From NCBI GenBank assembly GCA_002245135.1, contig NGBS01000007.1, forward strand, positions 62,001 to 126,000: DNA of 64,000 nucleotides, given 5' to 3'. Below, in pieces: positions 11,901 through 22,372 of the stretch. This DNA is from Proteromonas lacertae. Its lineage: Eukaryota; Sar; Bigyra; Opalinata; Proteromonadidae. The position numbers and the translations under genes were made by a program. Within the stretch, counting starts at the first letter, position 1. Every line of letters starts with the position of its first letter. The notes under the pieces are model-generated. The model did no database searches and was not told the DNA's origin. It saw only the letters and a list, made by a program, of their open reading frames with translations.

Positions 11901-12472
11901 CTTCATCATCTTTATCATCATCTTCTTCTTCATTCTTCTTTCCTCCTTTACCTTTTTTATTATTTTTTCTATTGTTTTTACCTCCTTTCTTTCCTCTTTT
12001 ACCTTCTCCTTCTTCATCTGAGTCTTCTTCTTCTTTTCCTTTTGTTACTTTCTTTTCTTCTTCTTCTTCTGAATCTTCATCATCACCTCTGCCTTTCTTA
12101 CCTTTACCTTTTTTGTTGTTTTTTCTATTATTCTTTTTATTCTTTTCTATTTCTTCTTCTGCTTCGATTTCCTTTTCTTCTTCACTATCTTCATGATCTT
12201 TACCTCCTTTACCTCCTCTCTTTCCTTTCTTATTCTTCTTATTGTTAGGAATTGGTTCAGTCTTCTCAAGTTCTTCATCATCATCATCTCCTCTTCCACC
12301 TTTTCCTCCTTTTCTTCCTCCTTTAGCATTTGGAAGTGGAATCTAAGAAGTAAGAAATTCAATAATATACGTCAGCCAATCTACTACTCATTTCATCTTC
12401 CTATTAGAGTATATAGATCTCAATAAATACATCTGAATCATCATTTTTTGCTTTCTTGCCTTTCTTTCCCAT
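8967..12472 (-). CDS. ABCF1: ABCF1 (ABC50)-type translation ATPase with very long charged N-terminus
   Basis: Seven exons, introns of 28-35 nt, 1106 residues, frame closing exactly. ABCF proteins are soluble twin-ATPase proteins of the ribosome; ABCF1 binds eIF2 and ribosomes through its N-terminus. NBD1 shows [20 protein letters not shown] and [19 protein letters not shown]2 shows [22 protein letters not shown] and [17 protein letters not shown], with VVSHD switch histidines in both. The linker KFTFPEV and the NBD order match ABCF1 closely. The first ~520 residues are Lys/Gly/Asp/Glu-rich, with a recurrent IPLPNxxKKNKF unit and runs of TPKEEEEE. A 30-nt microexon (12371-12400, [10 protein letters not shown]) lies between a 30-nt and a 28-nt intron. 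The C-terminus is a lysine-rich extension. It shares a 64-bp divergent promoter with the helicase at 12537. Confidence 0.92.
11113..11320 (-). repeat. GAA-rich repeat tract encoding (E)nTPK units
   Basis: Within the ABCF1-type gene, a stretch of mostly GAA codons (TTC on the + strand) encodes about five units of [12 protein letters not shown] sequence. The tract is prone to copy-number change and to alignment error in short-read assemblies. The long serine- or leucine-rich open frames on the opposite strand are shadows of this repeat. Confidence 0.8.
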
Positions 12473-12488
12473 ATTAATGACAAAATAG

Positions 12489-12504
12489 GCTTGATTAATC
12501 AAGC
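12489..12504. promoter_or_regulatory. Palindromic element GCTTGATTAATCAAGC in a divergent promoter
   Basis: A perfect 16-bp inverted repeat in the 64-bp gap between two divergent starts (12472 on the minus strand, 12537 on the plus strand). Each arm is the GCTTGATTA core found singly before other genes, so the palindrome may serve both directions. It could bind a dimeric factor, or be two copies of a directional core element. Confidence 0.55.
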
Positions 12505-12536
12505 TAATTTTCTTTACATTTTTTTCATTTTTCGTA

Positions 12537-15500
12537 ATGAGTAAGCCTGTATTTACATTTCTATTTATATTATAGAATAACAAGCCTAAGGTCAATATCA
12601 TAAAAGGTCCTGGAACTGTTATATCATCAAGAGGTGAAGTATTAGCTTTTGTTTTTATCATTTAGATTAATCAAAATGGGATTTTGATAAAAGAGTGGCA
12701 AAGAACTCCAATTCAATTATTACAACAATATTGTCAAAAGAATAATAGACCAAATCCAAGGTTTTTTCCTGCTTCATCAGAGCCATCGAAATTCAGATTC
12801 AAAGCGGTGCTATTTGATCCAAAAGATAAAGAAAAGAACCTCTCATTTTTACCAAATGTTGTATATTTTTTTAATACAATTGTCAATATAGTCATCTGAT
12901 GATGCAACAACAGCAAAACATACTGCTGCATTGCTAGCGCTTTTCCATTTTCAACCAACTATTCCACATGAGAATAAACTACCTGAACCATATAGAACTG
13001 CTTGGTTGAAAATGTCAGATCCATCATCTGTTAAAGCAGAAGTATCTAAAACATCGACTACAGAAAATCAACAACAATTCATTTGTAAATATTGTTCAAA
13101 ATCCTTCAATAAGCCATTTGCATTAGATACACATCTAAAGTCAACTCATTCATTAGAACTAAAGAAAGAAAATGAAGTTGAAGTAACTATACCACCACCA
13201 TCTCCTCCATCATTACAACAACAATCACAATCATTACCATCAATACCATTAACAATAGAAACACAAGAAGGTGGAGATAAGGAAAAAGAAACAGTAGAAA
13301 TAATAGCAAATGAATATCGATATACTTCGCAATACGAAAGAAGACTCAAGCAAATAGAAAGTAGAGAAAAAAGAACAGAAAAACAAATAAAAAGAAAGGA
13401 AATGGCTCCTTTAATTACCGATGTGTATATGAATGAAGAAAATCGAGAAATGGTAAGTGAATTAATTGATTTATTCAATAAAACAACTGATAGTATAAAT
13501 ATTTATATAATATATTTAAATATAGTGAATATAAAAACAACTGTTGATACTAATAAAATAATAACAAAATTAATTAGTTATGGATTTACACCTTCACAAA
13601 TCACATTAGGATTATCAAATGGTAATACTTTGAATGATATTTTAGATTATTTGTGTTTAAAACTACCAGAAGATGAATTACCAAAGAGTTTTAGACCAAC
13701 TGGACAATTTGAAGTATCTTTACCTTCTAAATGTAAATTAACACCATTTATTCATTCTTATGGATTTAAAGAGAAAGATATTGAAAAAGCGTATTAATTT
13801 CTTTTGTGTATATATATTATGTAGATATGATATATCAAAGAATGATAACTTTTATGAAATATTTTATGTATTATATAATCAATTATTGAGATGCAATAAT
13901 CTACCATCACTTGAAGTGAAAGAGATTGATATAGAATCGTTTAATGAGTTTATTCAAAATGAATTTGATGCTTTACAAGCTGTATATTATGAAGAATGTG
14001 AAATTACAAATAAAGAAAATCAAAAAGTAATTACATTTAATATGAATAAACTTGATGAAAAGATGAACTTTACAATAGATATGTGTTTTTTAATTAATTC
14101 TAATAAGGAATATGTATTTAATCCAATTATTTTAGTAGCTGGAGATTCTGTTAGTGATACAATGAAGATGACAATTAGTTTATATTTGTATAGGCAATCA
14201 TTAGAAATGTCTAGAGATGGAATATTATCTTCTATTCTATTATTATTTATAGATAATTATTCTAGTATATCTACCACTGATTTTATACAACTCACATGGG
14301 AAAATAATAATAATAATAATGAGATAAAAACTAATAGATTAATGCAAATGAATAATAATTATTCACAAACAAAACCAAATACAAAGTCAAATAACTATCA
14401 TAATAGTAACAGTAACAACAACAGTAATCACATTAAATTAAATCCAATTGAAGAATCTAAATACATGTATGATAAATACCATGCAAAAATGGAAAATAGT
14501 CCAAATAAATCAATTGAAAATACAAGACTAAATTTGCCAGTTTATCAGTATAGAGATCAAATATTGGAATTAATATCAAAGAATCAAGTAATTTTAATAA
14601 GTGGAGAAACAGGTTGTGGAAAAACAACACAAATTGGTCAATATTTACTAAACCATTCAATATTATCGAATAATAGTGGAAATACTTCAATAATATGCAG
14701 TCAACCAAGAAGAATAGCTGCAATAGGAGTTTGTAATAGAGTTTGTGAAGAAACAGGAACAAATTGTGGTGATATAATTGGCTATAGCATTAGAGGAGAA
14801 TCAAAACTGAGTAATCATACACATTTACAGTTTTGCACAAGTGGTGTATTATTGAGAACCTTACAAAATGATTCATTATTATCAAATTATAGTCATATCA
14901 TTCTAGATGAAATACATGAAAGAGATATTAATATTGAGTTTTTATTGATTCTGTTAAAAAGACTTATAAATAAGAGAAAAGATTTGAAGTTAATATTGAT
15001 GAGTGCCACTGTTGATGCCGATTTATTTTGTAAATATTTTAACAATTGTCCAGTAATTACAGTATATATATAATTCGTTATATTGGTTATTCATTTATTA
15101 TAGATTCCAGGTAGAACATTTCCAGTAAATGTGACTTATTTAGATAAAATATGTGATATTATAGATTATGATATAACCAAATTGCCAGTTGGTAAGAATC
15201 AATATAGTTTGAATGATTATTATCCTGTTATAACTAAATTAGTTGAACATATTATTGTATATATTTATAATTATAATGTATAGAATAATAAAGTGATGAA
15301 TAATGATGGTTCAATATTGGTATTTCTATCAGGAAAAGGTGAAATTAACTCACTCTCTCAATCATTACAGAAATCAAATATATCAAATCAAATCCAAGTT
15401 ATTCCCTGTCACAGTACATTAACATCAATGGAACAAAGTTTGATTTTCAATAAGCCTAGAAATGGAATAACAAAAATAGTATTAGCAACAAATATAGCAG

Positions 15501-16900
15501 AAACATCATTGACTATACCAGATTGCGTAATAGTGATAGATACAGGAAGATTAAAAGAAATAAAATACGATAATTCAATTGAAATGTCTTCTTTAGTAGA
15601 AGTATGGGTTTCTAAAGCAGCAGCTAATCAAGTATATTGTTATTTTTATTATATGTTTATAATATAGAGAAGTGGAAGAGCAGGAAGAGTTAGAAATGGT
15701 TATTGTTATAGATTATATACAGAATATGAATTCAAATCATTTAATAGTCATCAAAGTCCAGAAATCTTAAGAATTTCATTGGAATGTTTATGTTTACAGA
15801 TATTAGATATTGGATCAAATAATATAAAAGCATTTCTTGAACATGGTTTATGTGTTCCACCTGAAGATACAATAATGAATGCAATATATTTATTACAAGA
15901 TTTATGTGCAATAAAGAGAATAGAAAATAAAAAAGATTTGTATGAATTAACAGCATTAGGTAAACACTTAGTGAAATTGCCATTACATCCAAGAATAGGT
16001 AAAATGCTAATATTTGGTACAATTCTTAAGTGTTTAGATCCAATTTTAACCATAGTATCATCTCTCAGTTGTCAACAGTTATTAAATATCCCATACAACC
16101 GTCGAGATGAAGCAATAAAATGCCATTTGAAATATGCGCATGATAGAAGTGATCATATTTCAATACTACATATTTATAAAGATTATCTATTAGCCTATAA
16201 CAAATATGAATGGTGTAGAAACAATTTCATTAACTTTGAAGGGATGAAAAGGATTACTGAATATAGATTGGAGTATTTAAAGTGTTTATATGAAATTGGT
16301 TTAATTACTGATGAAGAATATAATGATATTCAATATAGAAGATATGAATGTCAATCAATCCATGAATATCGTAAAGATTCAAATATGATTAAATGTGCAA
16401 TAACAGCAGGTCTTTATCCAAATTTAATTGAAATAAGAAAACCAAGAAGTAAATACGAAGTAACAATATCTGGTACGTTTAGTAAACCATGTGAAGCAAA
16501 TGAAATTAAATATTTTGTTAGAATAAACGGAGGAAGACATAGGGTATATTTGAATAATTCTTCTGTCAATTTCTTTGAATCAAATTATGATTATAATTAT
16601 TTATTATATTTCAATCAAATAAAAACGTCTAAAATTCTAATATCTGATACTACAGAAGTTCCACCTTATCCGTTATTGATATTTGGAGGAGATTTAGAGA
16701 TTGACTATGACAAAAGTATTATTATAATGGATGGATGGATGCAGTTTAGTACACCTTCAAAAATATCAATATTGATAAAGAAAATAAGAGATTCTATAGA
16801 TAAATTGTTATTGAAGAAGATAGAAGAACCATCATTTGATTTGACAAATAATTCCCTTATATCGGCTATATATTATTTAATATATAGAAATGGTTTATAA
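12537..16900 (+). CDS. DEAH-box (DExH) RNA helicase of the DHX29/DHX57 type
   Basis: About 1,350 residues in roughly ten exons, starting with a 12-nt first coding exon (MSKP). In order: a dsRBD-like N-terminal module ending TTAKHTAALLALFHF, a C2H2 zinc finger (CKYCSKSF...H..TH), a UBA-like segment, an RWD domain (about EFDALQAVYY), then the helicase core. Core motifs are GETGCGKTT (I), CSQPRRIAA (Ia), DEIH (II, in place of DEAH), MSATVDA (III), ATNIAETSLTIPD (V) and QRSGRAGR (VI, split by an intron after the Gln), followed by HA2 and OB-fold regions. DHX29 and DHX57 act on 40S ribosomes and structured mRNA; this protein has the RWD, UBA and zinc-finger content of that group. It is paired head-to-head with the ABCF1-type gene, another translation factor, so the two may share regulation. 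Confidence 0.9.
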
Positions 16901-17004
16901 GTTATTTTTTCCATTGTTTTTCTGCAATACATGTAAATACACAATAATACACCTGTATAAATTCAAAAATTAAATATTTAGTTGTTTGTTTATTCGTTTG
17001 TGTG

Positions 17005-17929
17005 ATGAGTTTATCTCGGAAGCTAAGTGAAATATTTATAGTTTGTTTGTGTTATTTGTGTGTTCTACATAATTTAAGTGTTTATCAATCCTTTGTTGTT
17101 ACATCCGTTCTTCTTTTTCTTATACTGTTGGTGCTTAATGATAAGAATATAAGTAGTACTCAAGAAAAAGATGTGAAGATGGAAACAATACCCGAAGAAA
17201 ATAAAATATCTGCTGAAGAAGAAATGTATGAAAAAAGTGTAAATAAAGATGAAAAATGTTCAAATAAAACACCTACAGTAATAAAACACAGTATTAACAT
17301 ATCTAATATAAATTCAACTGAGAAAATCATATCACCTCCTTTCTCAACTCAATCAATAGAAACATATACAGAAAATGAATCAAATGTAAGTTTTACATCC
17401 TGTGAATCATCATCAGATAGTTCTATAAAGATCAATAAAAGATTATCGCTTTCATCATCTTTATCAGTATCAACTCCAGAATCATAAATTAACACAAACT
17501 CCTGATTTGTCTAATAATAATAATTATTATTATCAATCGCCCTTTCTATCACCATCCATTAATTCGATATTTCCTTCAATTAGATATTTAATTAACTCAA
17601 ACACTCCAACTCCATCAAAATCATTTAATAATTCTCCAATTGTAAATACAAAACCTAATTTAATACAATCTTGCTATAATACAGAATACAATTTTGATAA
17701 TAGTACATATAAGATGAATGATGATCAATTCAATGAAATGGTTGATAAATTGAATGAGGATGATTTATTGAAATTGAAAAATGATTTACAGAAGCATATA
17801 GAAGAATGTAATGATGAATTAATTAATGAGTTGTTATATAGTAGTGAATTAAATGATAATATTGAAGAATTGGATAAACAATCAAGAGAAATTAGTATAA
17901 AAGCACAACTAAAATATAAAATATGTTGA
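17005..17929 (+). CDS. Ser-rich single-span protein with C-terminal helical hairpin, frame broken in the middle
   Basis: The first frame (17005-17487) has a hydrophobic segment near residues 10-45 followed by a Ser/Glu-rich soluble region. A second frame (about 17490-17929) has no early ATG and reads on with Ser/Asn-rich sequence into a helical region (MNDDQFNEMVDKLNEDDL...). It looks like one gene with a +1 shift near 17470-17490; no GTAT...TAG intron fits. The C-terminal helices resemble FEZ-family coiled coils weakly, and also resemble the end of the convergent gene at 18022. Function unknown. If real, the stop at 17487 would yield only the membrane-anchored N-terminal half. Confidence 0.5.
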
Positions 17930-18021
17930 AGATAAAATAAATAATAATTTAATAATCTTTTTTTTATTTATCCTTTTCATTCTTTAAAATTGTTTTATAC
18001 ATTAACAAACAACATATATTA

Positions 18022-18864
18022 CTATTTATTTCTTAACATAACATTATTTAAATTATCATATTCATCTTCTAAACTCTCTTTTATTTCAAAAGTATTGATC
18101 AAAAACTCATTAGCCTTGTTTATTACCATATTCAAATCATTTTTCATTGCTTCTAACTCATCATCGTTCATTGATTGACAATACTCATCAAATATTGAAG
18201 AAGATACATTATAAATATTTAAACTGTTTTTTAAATTATAGTTTTGTGTTAATAAAAATGATAATATACTTTTATCAACTTTTATTTCATTATTTATTGG
18301 AGGTAAGGGAAGTTCTTTTTCAATACCAATTGATAATGGAACTGGTGGTGGAGGAAAATTTGGAAATAAATCATTTTCATCAATTGGTTTATTTGATCGA
18401 TTATAAAGATTTTCTTTTAATTTCATACTCTTCCATAATTTATGTAGTTTATGTGTTTTCCATCTACTTTGTATTAATTTTGCTTTTCTATTTTTCTCTT
18501 TCAACTCTTCTTCTGCTAGCAATCTATGATATTCTCTTTCTTCTTCTAACTGTTTGATTTTTAACAACTTCTCACATTCAATGACTTGTTTCTTAGCTAT
18601 TTCATCCTGTTTTTCACTTTCTTTGAGAAAATACTCATAGTATAGAGAATTGTAAACCTAGAATCTCATTTAATTCTAATATACTTTCTTTGCCAAATGT
18701 TTTCTGACTAATGACTGTACAATTATGGTATTCTTTTCTTTTGAAATATCTTGCTTGTTATTTGTAAACATATTATTGGCTATTCGTTTATCTATACTCA
18801 TTAAATCTCTATATGTCTGTTTGTCAGCAGATTCTTTCCATTTTTGCTTTTCGTTTTCATCCAT
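18022..18864 (-). CDS. Two-IQ-motif coiled-coil protein
   Basis: 271 residues after removing one 27-nt intron; ATG at 18862-18864. Two IQ-like calmodulin-binding motifs are visible (IIVQSLVRKHLAKK near residue 45, and KLIQSRWKTHKLHKLW near 125), separated by a long charged helix. A proline-rich stretch (FPPPPVPLS) follows. The last ~70 residues form an acidic helical hairpin beginning MNDDELEAMKNDLN. This hairpin is similar to the C-terminus of the neighbouring convergent gene. A role bound to calmodulin or the cytoskeleton is inferred from the IQ motifs only. Confidence 0.7.
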
Positions 18865-18909
18865 ATGACACAAAAAACAAAAAAATAATAACAAACTTGT
18901 TTGATCAAA
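18865..18909. promoter_or_regulatory. 45-bp divergent promoter
   Basis: Only 45 bp separate the ATGs of the IQ protein (minus strand) and the IMPACT gene (plus strand). The gap includes ACTTGTTTGATCAAA, a loose form of the CTTGATTA core. Transcription start sites must lie almost at, or inside, the opposite 5' ends. Confidence 0.5.
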
Positions 18910-19452
18910 ATGATTTTAATCAAAGGAATTTCTCGTACTATAGACAATTATCTCACATTTAAGAATATTAAAAGATATTTATCATACAAGAGTAACAATA
19001 TAATACAGTCTGATAATGATGAAATAAATAAAACAGAATTAGTTATCTACCACAGTGATATTATGACAATCAAAAAATCAAAATTTCAATCCCATTTATG
19101 TAAAATTAACGATATAGATAATATAAATAAATTTAGATCAGAATTATTGAATAATAGAAAAATAAGAAAAGCAACTCATAATATACTAGTCTATCGTTTT
19201 ACCAATCCAAGTACAAATAATATAGAAACAGGATCTGATGATGATGGAGAAACAGGAGCAGGGAAAAGATTAGAATATATGATAAATAGATTAAAGCCTA
19301 ATAATGTTGCTGTAATAGTTACAAGATGGTTTGGAGGTATATTATTAGGTCCGTGTATATATGAATTATTATTATTATTATTAGCAAGATTTAAATATAT
19401 AAACGAAATAGCAGAAAGAATAATTAAAGACTATAATAATAAAGAGAAATAG
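18910..19452 (+). CDS. IMPACT/YigZ-family protein
   Basis: 170 residues with one in-frame 30-nt intron (GTATAT...ATTAG, ending before RFKYIN). The family core is clear: SKFQSHLCKI, ATHNILVYRF, a DDGETGAGKRL loop, VTRWFGGILLGP and, after the intron, SRFKYINEIAERII. These match the C-terminal domain of IMPACT, which restrains GCN2 activation by competing for GCN1. The N-terminal RWD domain of full IMPACT is absent; the first ~55 residues are unrelated and could be a leader, so this is a YigZ-like short form. The intron is easily missed because reading through it adds only ten residues. Stop TAG at 19450-19452, five bases from the convergent gene's stop. Confidence 0.88.
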   Translation: MILIKGISRTIDNYLTFKNIKRYLSYKSNNIIQSDNDEINKTELVIYHSDIMTIKKSKFQSHLCKINDIDNINKFRSELLNNRKIRKATHNILVYRFTNPSTNNIETGSDDDGETGAGKRLEYMINRLKPNNVAVIVTRWFGGILLGPCIYELLLLLLARFKYINEIAERIIKDYNNKEK

Positions 19453-19457
19453 TTATT

Positions 19458-20161
19458 TTATTTGTTCTTATTATTCTGTTTAATAAGACTGAGAAAGTAA
19501 TCTTTATCTGCAGATGTAACAAATTTGAATTCATGTTTTCTATTTTATATATACATATTAGAAGAGAAGAAGAAATACAAATCTTTAGTAACAAAAATAA
19601 CAGTATCATCATTTTCATCTTTAACCATATTTATTTCTGAAAATGTAAGTATTTCATGTGATTTAAATGGACCAAATGTTGTCCAGCTTATCTATTGTGT
19701 TGGTTAATAGTGTATATTAGGTACATATGATTTATTATAGCTGTTGAATTTAATTGATAGTTTTGTTCTATATGATATTGCATATTTTGTCTGTTTAAAT
19801 GCAATAAATTCATATAAATTTTCATCTGTTGATAATGGTAGATATTCGTTACTACCATTAGAAAATTTGAGTGTTGATTTATCATTTTCTGGAGATTTTG
19901 CGCTAATCAAATCTTCAACATTTACAGACTTTATTGAACAATCATCTTCAGTAGATATTGAAGATATTGGTGTTGAATGTGGAATGAACAATTCTCCTTC
20001 AAATACTGATTTTGCTATCTTCTTTTTGTTTTTGTTAGGGTATGATTTTCTTTTAGAATGTAATTCTTTGACATTATTTTTACTATATGTTAGTATTAGC
20101 AGAATTTAACAAAATACTCAACTTCAGCAGTGTATGTATGTTTATATTGCGATATAGACAT
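19458..20161 (-). CDS. Small protein with PH-like C-terminal domain
   Basis: Four exons, introns of 35, 33 and 39 nt, 198 residues, frame closing exactly. The N-terminal half is basic, then Ser/Asp-rich and probably disordered. The last ~65 residues (SWTTFGPFKSHEIL ... FVTKDLKHEFKFVTSADKDYF) have the strand pattern and closing helix of a PH-like fold, inferred by eye. There is no clear family name. The third intron was set at 39 nt because that choice joins VTKDL to KHEFKF smoothly; a 15-nt alternative also kept the frame but was rejected. Confidence 0.6.
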
Positions 20162-20329
20162 GCTATATTTATTGCAATGATATTTAGAATTTAAAGTGAT
20201 TAAAACTTCACAAAAGAGTATTAGCGAATTAAAGTAAAATAATTCAAAAAAGTGATTTAAAAACTATATCTACAATTCATACAAATATAAATTGTTAATA
20301 TATGTAAATATATGCAAAATATAGATAAA

Positions 20330-20902
20330 TTATTGTTTATTTACCCAATCATCATATGCTGGTTTGTTTAATTTTTGCATTTGTGACTATTTAATATATG
20401 TATACAAAGAATAAAATACTTTAACAAAGCTGAAAAAGCCTTCTGCTGATTTATCACCCATATATTGTTGTCCAGAATCAGTACTATATTAATATAAACA
20501 TGTGTGTATATAAATACGAAGAAGAAAAGAATTTGATTGTTGGATAACTTCTTATACCATATGTATTGCAAGTATCTCTTGAAACAGTACAATCTACTAT
20601 AACAAATGGAACTAAGTCATTTGATAATTCATTACCTATATTAATAGATAGTAAATATATACCTTGGACAAAATATGGTTTCACTCTTTTGCATCTTCCA
20701 CACCAAGGTGACATGAACATTACTAGTAGTTGTGGATGTTTTTGACGATAGGGAGTAAATGTTCCATCACCTAAACCGACTAAAAACCTATTCTAGATAA
20801 AAATGAAAAATACTTTTTGTTTTTTGCCTGACCAAGCCTTGCAGAAACCATTACAATAGTAACTGTCAATAGAATATAAATTATATTTGTTCTATTTGTC
20901 AT
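20330..20902 (-). CDS. Secreted or membrane-anchored thioredoxin-domain protein (PDI-like)
   Basis: Five exons, introns of 26, 27, 34 and 33 nt, 150 residues, frame exact. A hydrophobic N-terminus (about residues 5-22) is a signal peptide or anchor, then a thioredoxin fold follows: FMSPWCGRCKRVKPYF carries the CxxC redox pair (CGRC, where PDI usually has CGHC), and YGIRSYPTIKFF carries the cis-proline loop. PDI-type proteins form and shuffle disulfides in the ER. It has a single domain and no KDEL; the end is WVNKQ. The GRC variant should change the redox potential, but direction and substrates cannot be told from sequence. Confidence 0.8.
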
Positions 20903-21025
20903 CACAGCGCAAGAAAAACAAAAAATAAATTGATGAAAGCTCAAACAAGTTTGTTAATAAAAATTTTCACTTTTTGCTAGATAAAATGATATCCAATGAA
21001 CACTTACTACAAATCAAATAATTAA

Positions 21026-22372
21026 TTAATTTAAACGATTTAAATTATTATTTTTCACAATACACCTTAATGTGTGATGAATACAACGCCAAGGCCTTCC
21101 ATACGATCGATTACACACTCTACACATGAAAAGAGCTGGATTTCTTCTATCATACTGTTCTAACTGCATTCTCGTATATAATTCATAATATTTTGTTTTA
21201 AGATACTCTGCCCTGACCATGGTATACTGCAGGCTTAAATGTCGTGATTTCTTTATTCTACGAGCTTCAATATACCCTCGAATAGTCTTCTTTCTCTTCT
21301 GTAGATGTAAAAACCAAGGGAAGAAAGTGTCAAAGGTTATTACATTTCTAAACTTTGGATCTAAATTATTCACTTCTTCACAAAAATCTTCATTAGTGAT
21401 TGCAAAGTTAATTACTACCAATACAAGTGTTCTAACTTGTGCTCTATTTAAATAACCACTTTTATCAGTATCACAATAATTAAACAACTTATGTAAATTT
21501 GATTCAAACATCTTAATGCTTTTATTATTGAAATTTAAATGTTTTACCAATGAATCCAACACTCGACCAGCTATTTTCAATTGTTGTACTCCTACTTTTG
21601 ATTCATAGATATTCTCAATAGCTGTTTCAGCTTCTACCAGTGATTGTTTCATTAATAAATATCTATATTCAATTCTATTTCTTTCATATATATCATAACT
21701 ATTCAATACTTGCCACATTCTGAATGTAGCTTGTATTTTAGTGATTGCTCTTATTCGTTGAGATTGTGTAATTATTGTACTAAATTGTTTCGCAGATGAT
21801 GTGCAATTTCCTCCACAATTTGATCTAATTACAGAATTTTTCACTTTTGTCTTAGATGCTAACATCTCTTTATAGGATGGATGAGAGATACTACTAGAAT
21901 TGGATGCTTCATCATGAAATGATTGCGATAACACAGGTTGGACATAATTCACTTTGGATTTATGGTTTGCATATACAGAGGTAATAGTAGTATCATACAA
22001 TGTGGGTTTTTGAAATAAATTTGATATAGTGCTTTCGCAACTGGAGGAACTATCCCGAAATGATGGTTGAGGTTGGTGATGGCTTTTTCTTATATCTCTG
22101 TATGTACTATATCTTGGTCTAATACACTGCGCTACTTTCACAGGCGTTCGGCAAACAGTGTTCTCTTCAATTAATGAACCTCTGGAGGTTCCAAAGCTAA
22201 TAGTACCCCTTATACCATCATCACTAGATATTTTAGTTACTTTTGTGTGAGTCTCTCTGCTCCTAATGTTCTTTTGGTTTGATTGGTTGATATCTAAAAA
22301 TACATCACTTTTACCGTGCAATGACGATAGCTCATAGTCTACTTCAACTGTAGGACTATTTAATTGTTGCAT
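21026..22372 (-). CDS. EF-hand and IQ protein with C-terminal zinc motif
   Basis: Single-exon gene of 448 residues starting at 22372. The first ~200 residues are Ser/Thr-rich and disordered. An IQ-like motif (ITKIQATFRMWQVL) is followed by a helical region and one clear EF-hand loop, DTDKSGYLNRAQ, preceded by LFNYC; the last loop position is Gln where Glu or Asp is usual, so calcium binding may be weak. The C-terminus has FMCRVCNRSYGRPWRCIHHTLRC, a C2HC-like zinc site. The mixture resembles calcium-regulated cytoskeletal or flagellar proteins, but I do not recognise the family. Confidence 0.65.
   Translation of the reverse strand: MQQLNSPTVEVDYELSSLHGKSDVFLDINQSNQKNIRSRETHTKVTKISSDDGIRGTISFGTSRGSLIEENTVCRTPVKVAQCIRPRYSTYRDIRKSHHQPQPSFRDSSSSCESTISNLFQKPTLYDTTITSVYANHKSKVNYVQPVLSQSFHDEASNSSSISHPSYKEMLASKTKVKNSVIRSNCGGNCTSSAKQFSTIITQSQRIRAITKIQATFRMWQVLNSYDIYERNRIEYRYLLMKQSLVEAETAIENIYESKVGVQQLKIAGRVLDSLVKHLNFNNKSIKMFESNLHKLFNYCDTDKSGYLNRAQVRTLVLVVINFAITNEDFCEEVNNLDPKFRNVITFDTFFPWFLHLQKRKKTIRGYIEARRIKKSRHLSLQYTMVRAEYLKTKYYELYTRMQLEQYDRRNPALFMCRVCNRSYGRPWRCIHHTLRCIVKNNNLNRLN

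Noticed and set aside
11102..12248. Long Ser- and Leu-rich open frames on the plus strand
   Set aside because: They are antisense shadows of the GAA/AAG-rich tail of the ABCF1-type gene; composition is fully explained by that repeat.
17474..17486. A 13-nt intron (GTATCAACTCCAG) that would join the two frames of the 17005 gene
   Set aside because: It is far shorter than any secure intron here and ends CAG; a one-base error is simpler.
19529..19567. A 15-nt intron (GTATATATAAAATAG) in the PH-like gene, which would resemble heterotrich ciliate introns
   Set aside because: A 39-nt intron with an upstream GTATTTC donor and the same end also keeps the frame and gives a smoother protein (VTKDL-KHEFKF).
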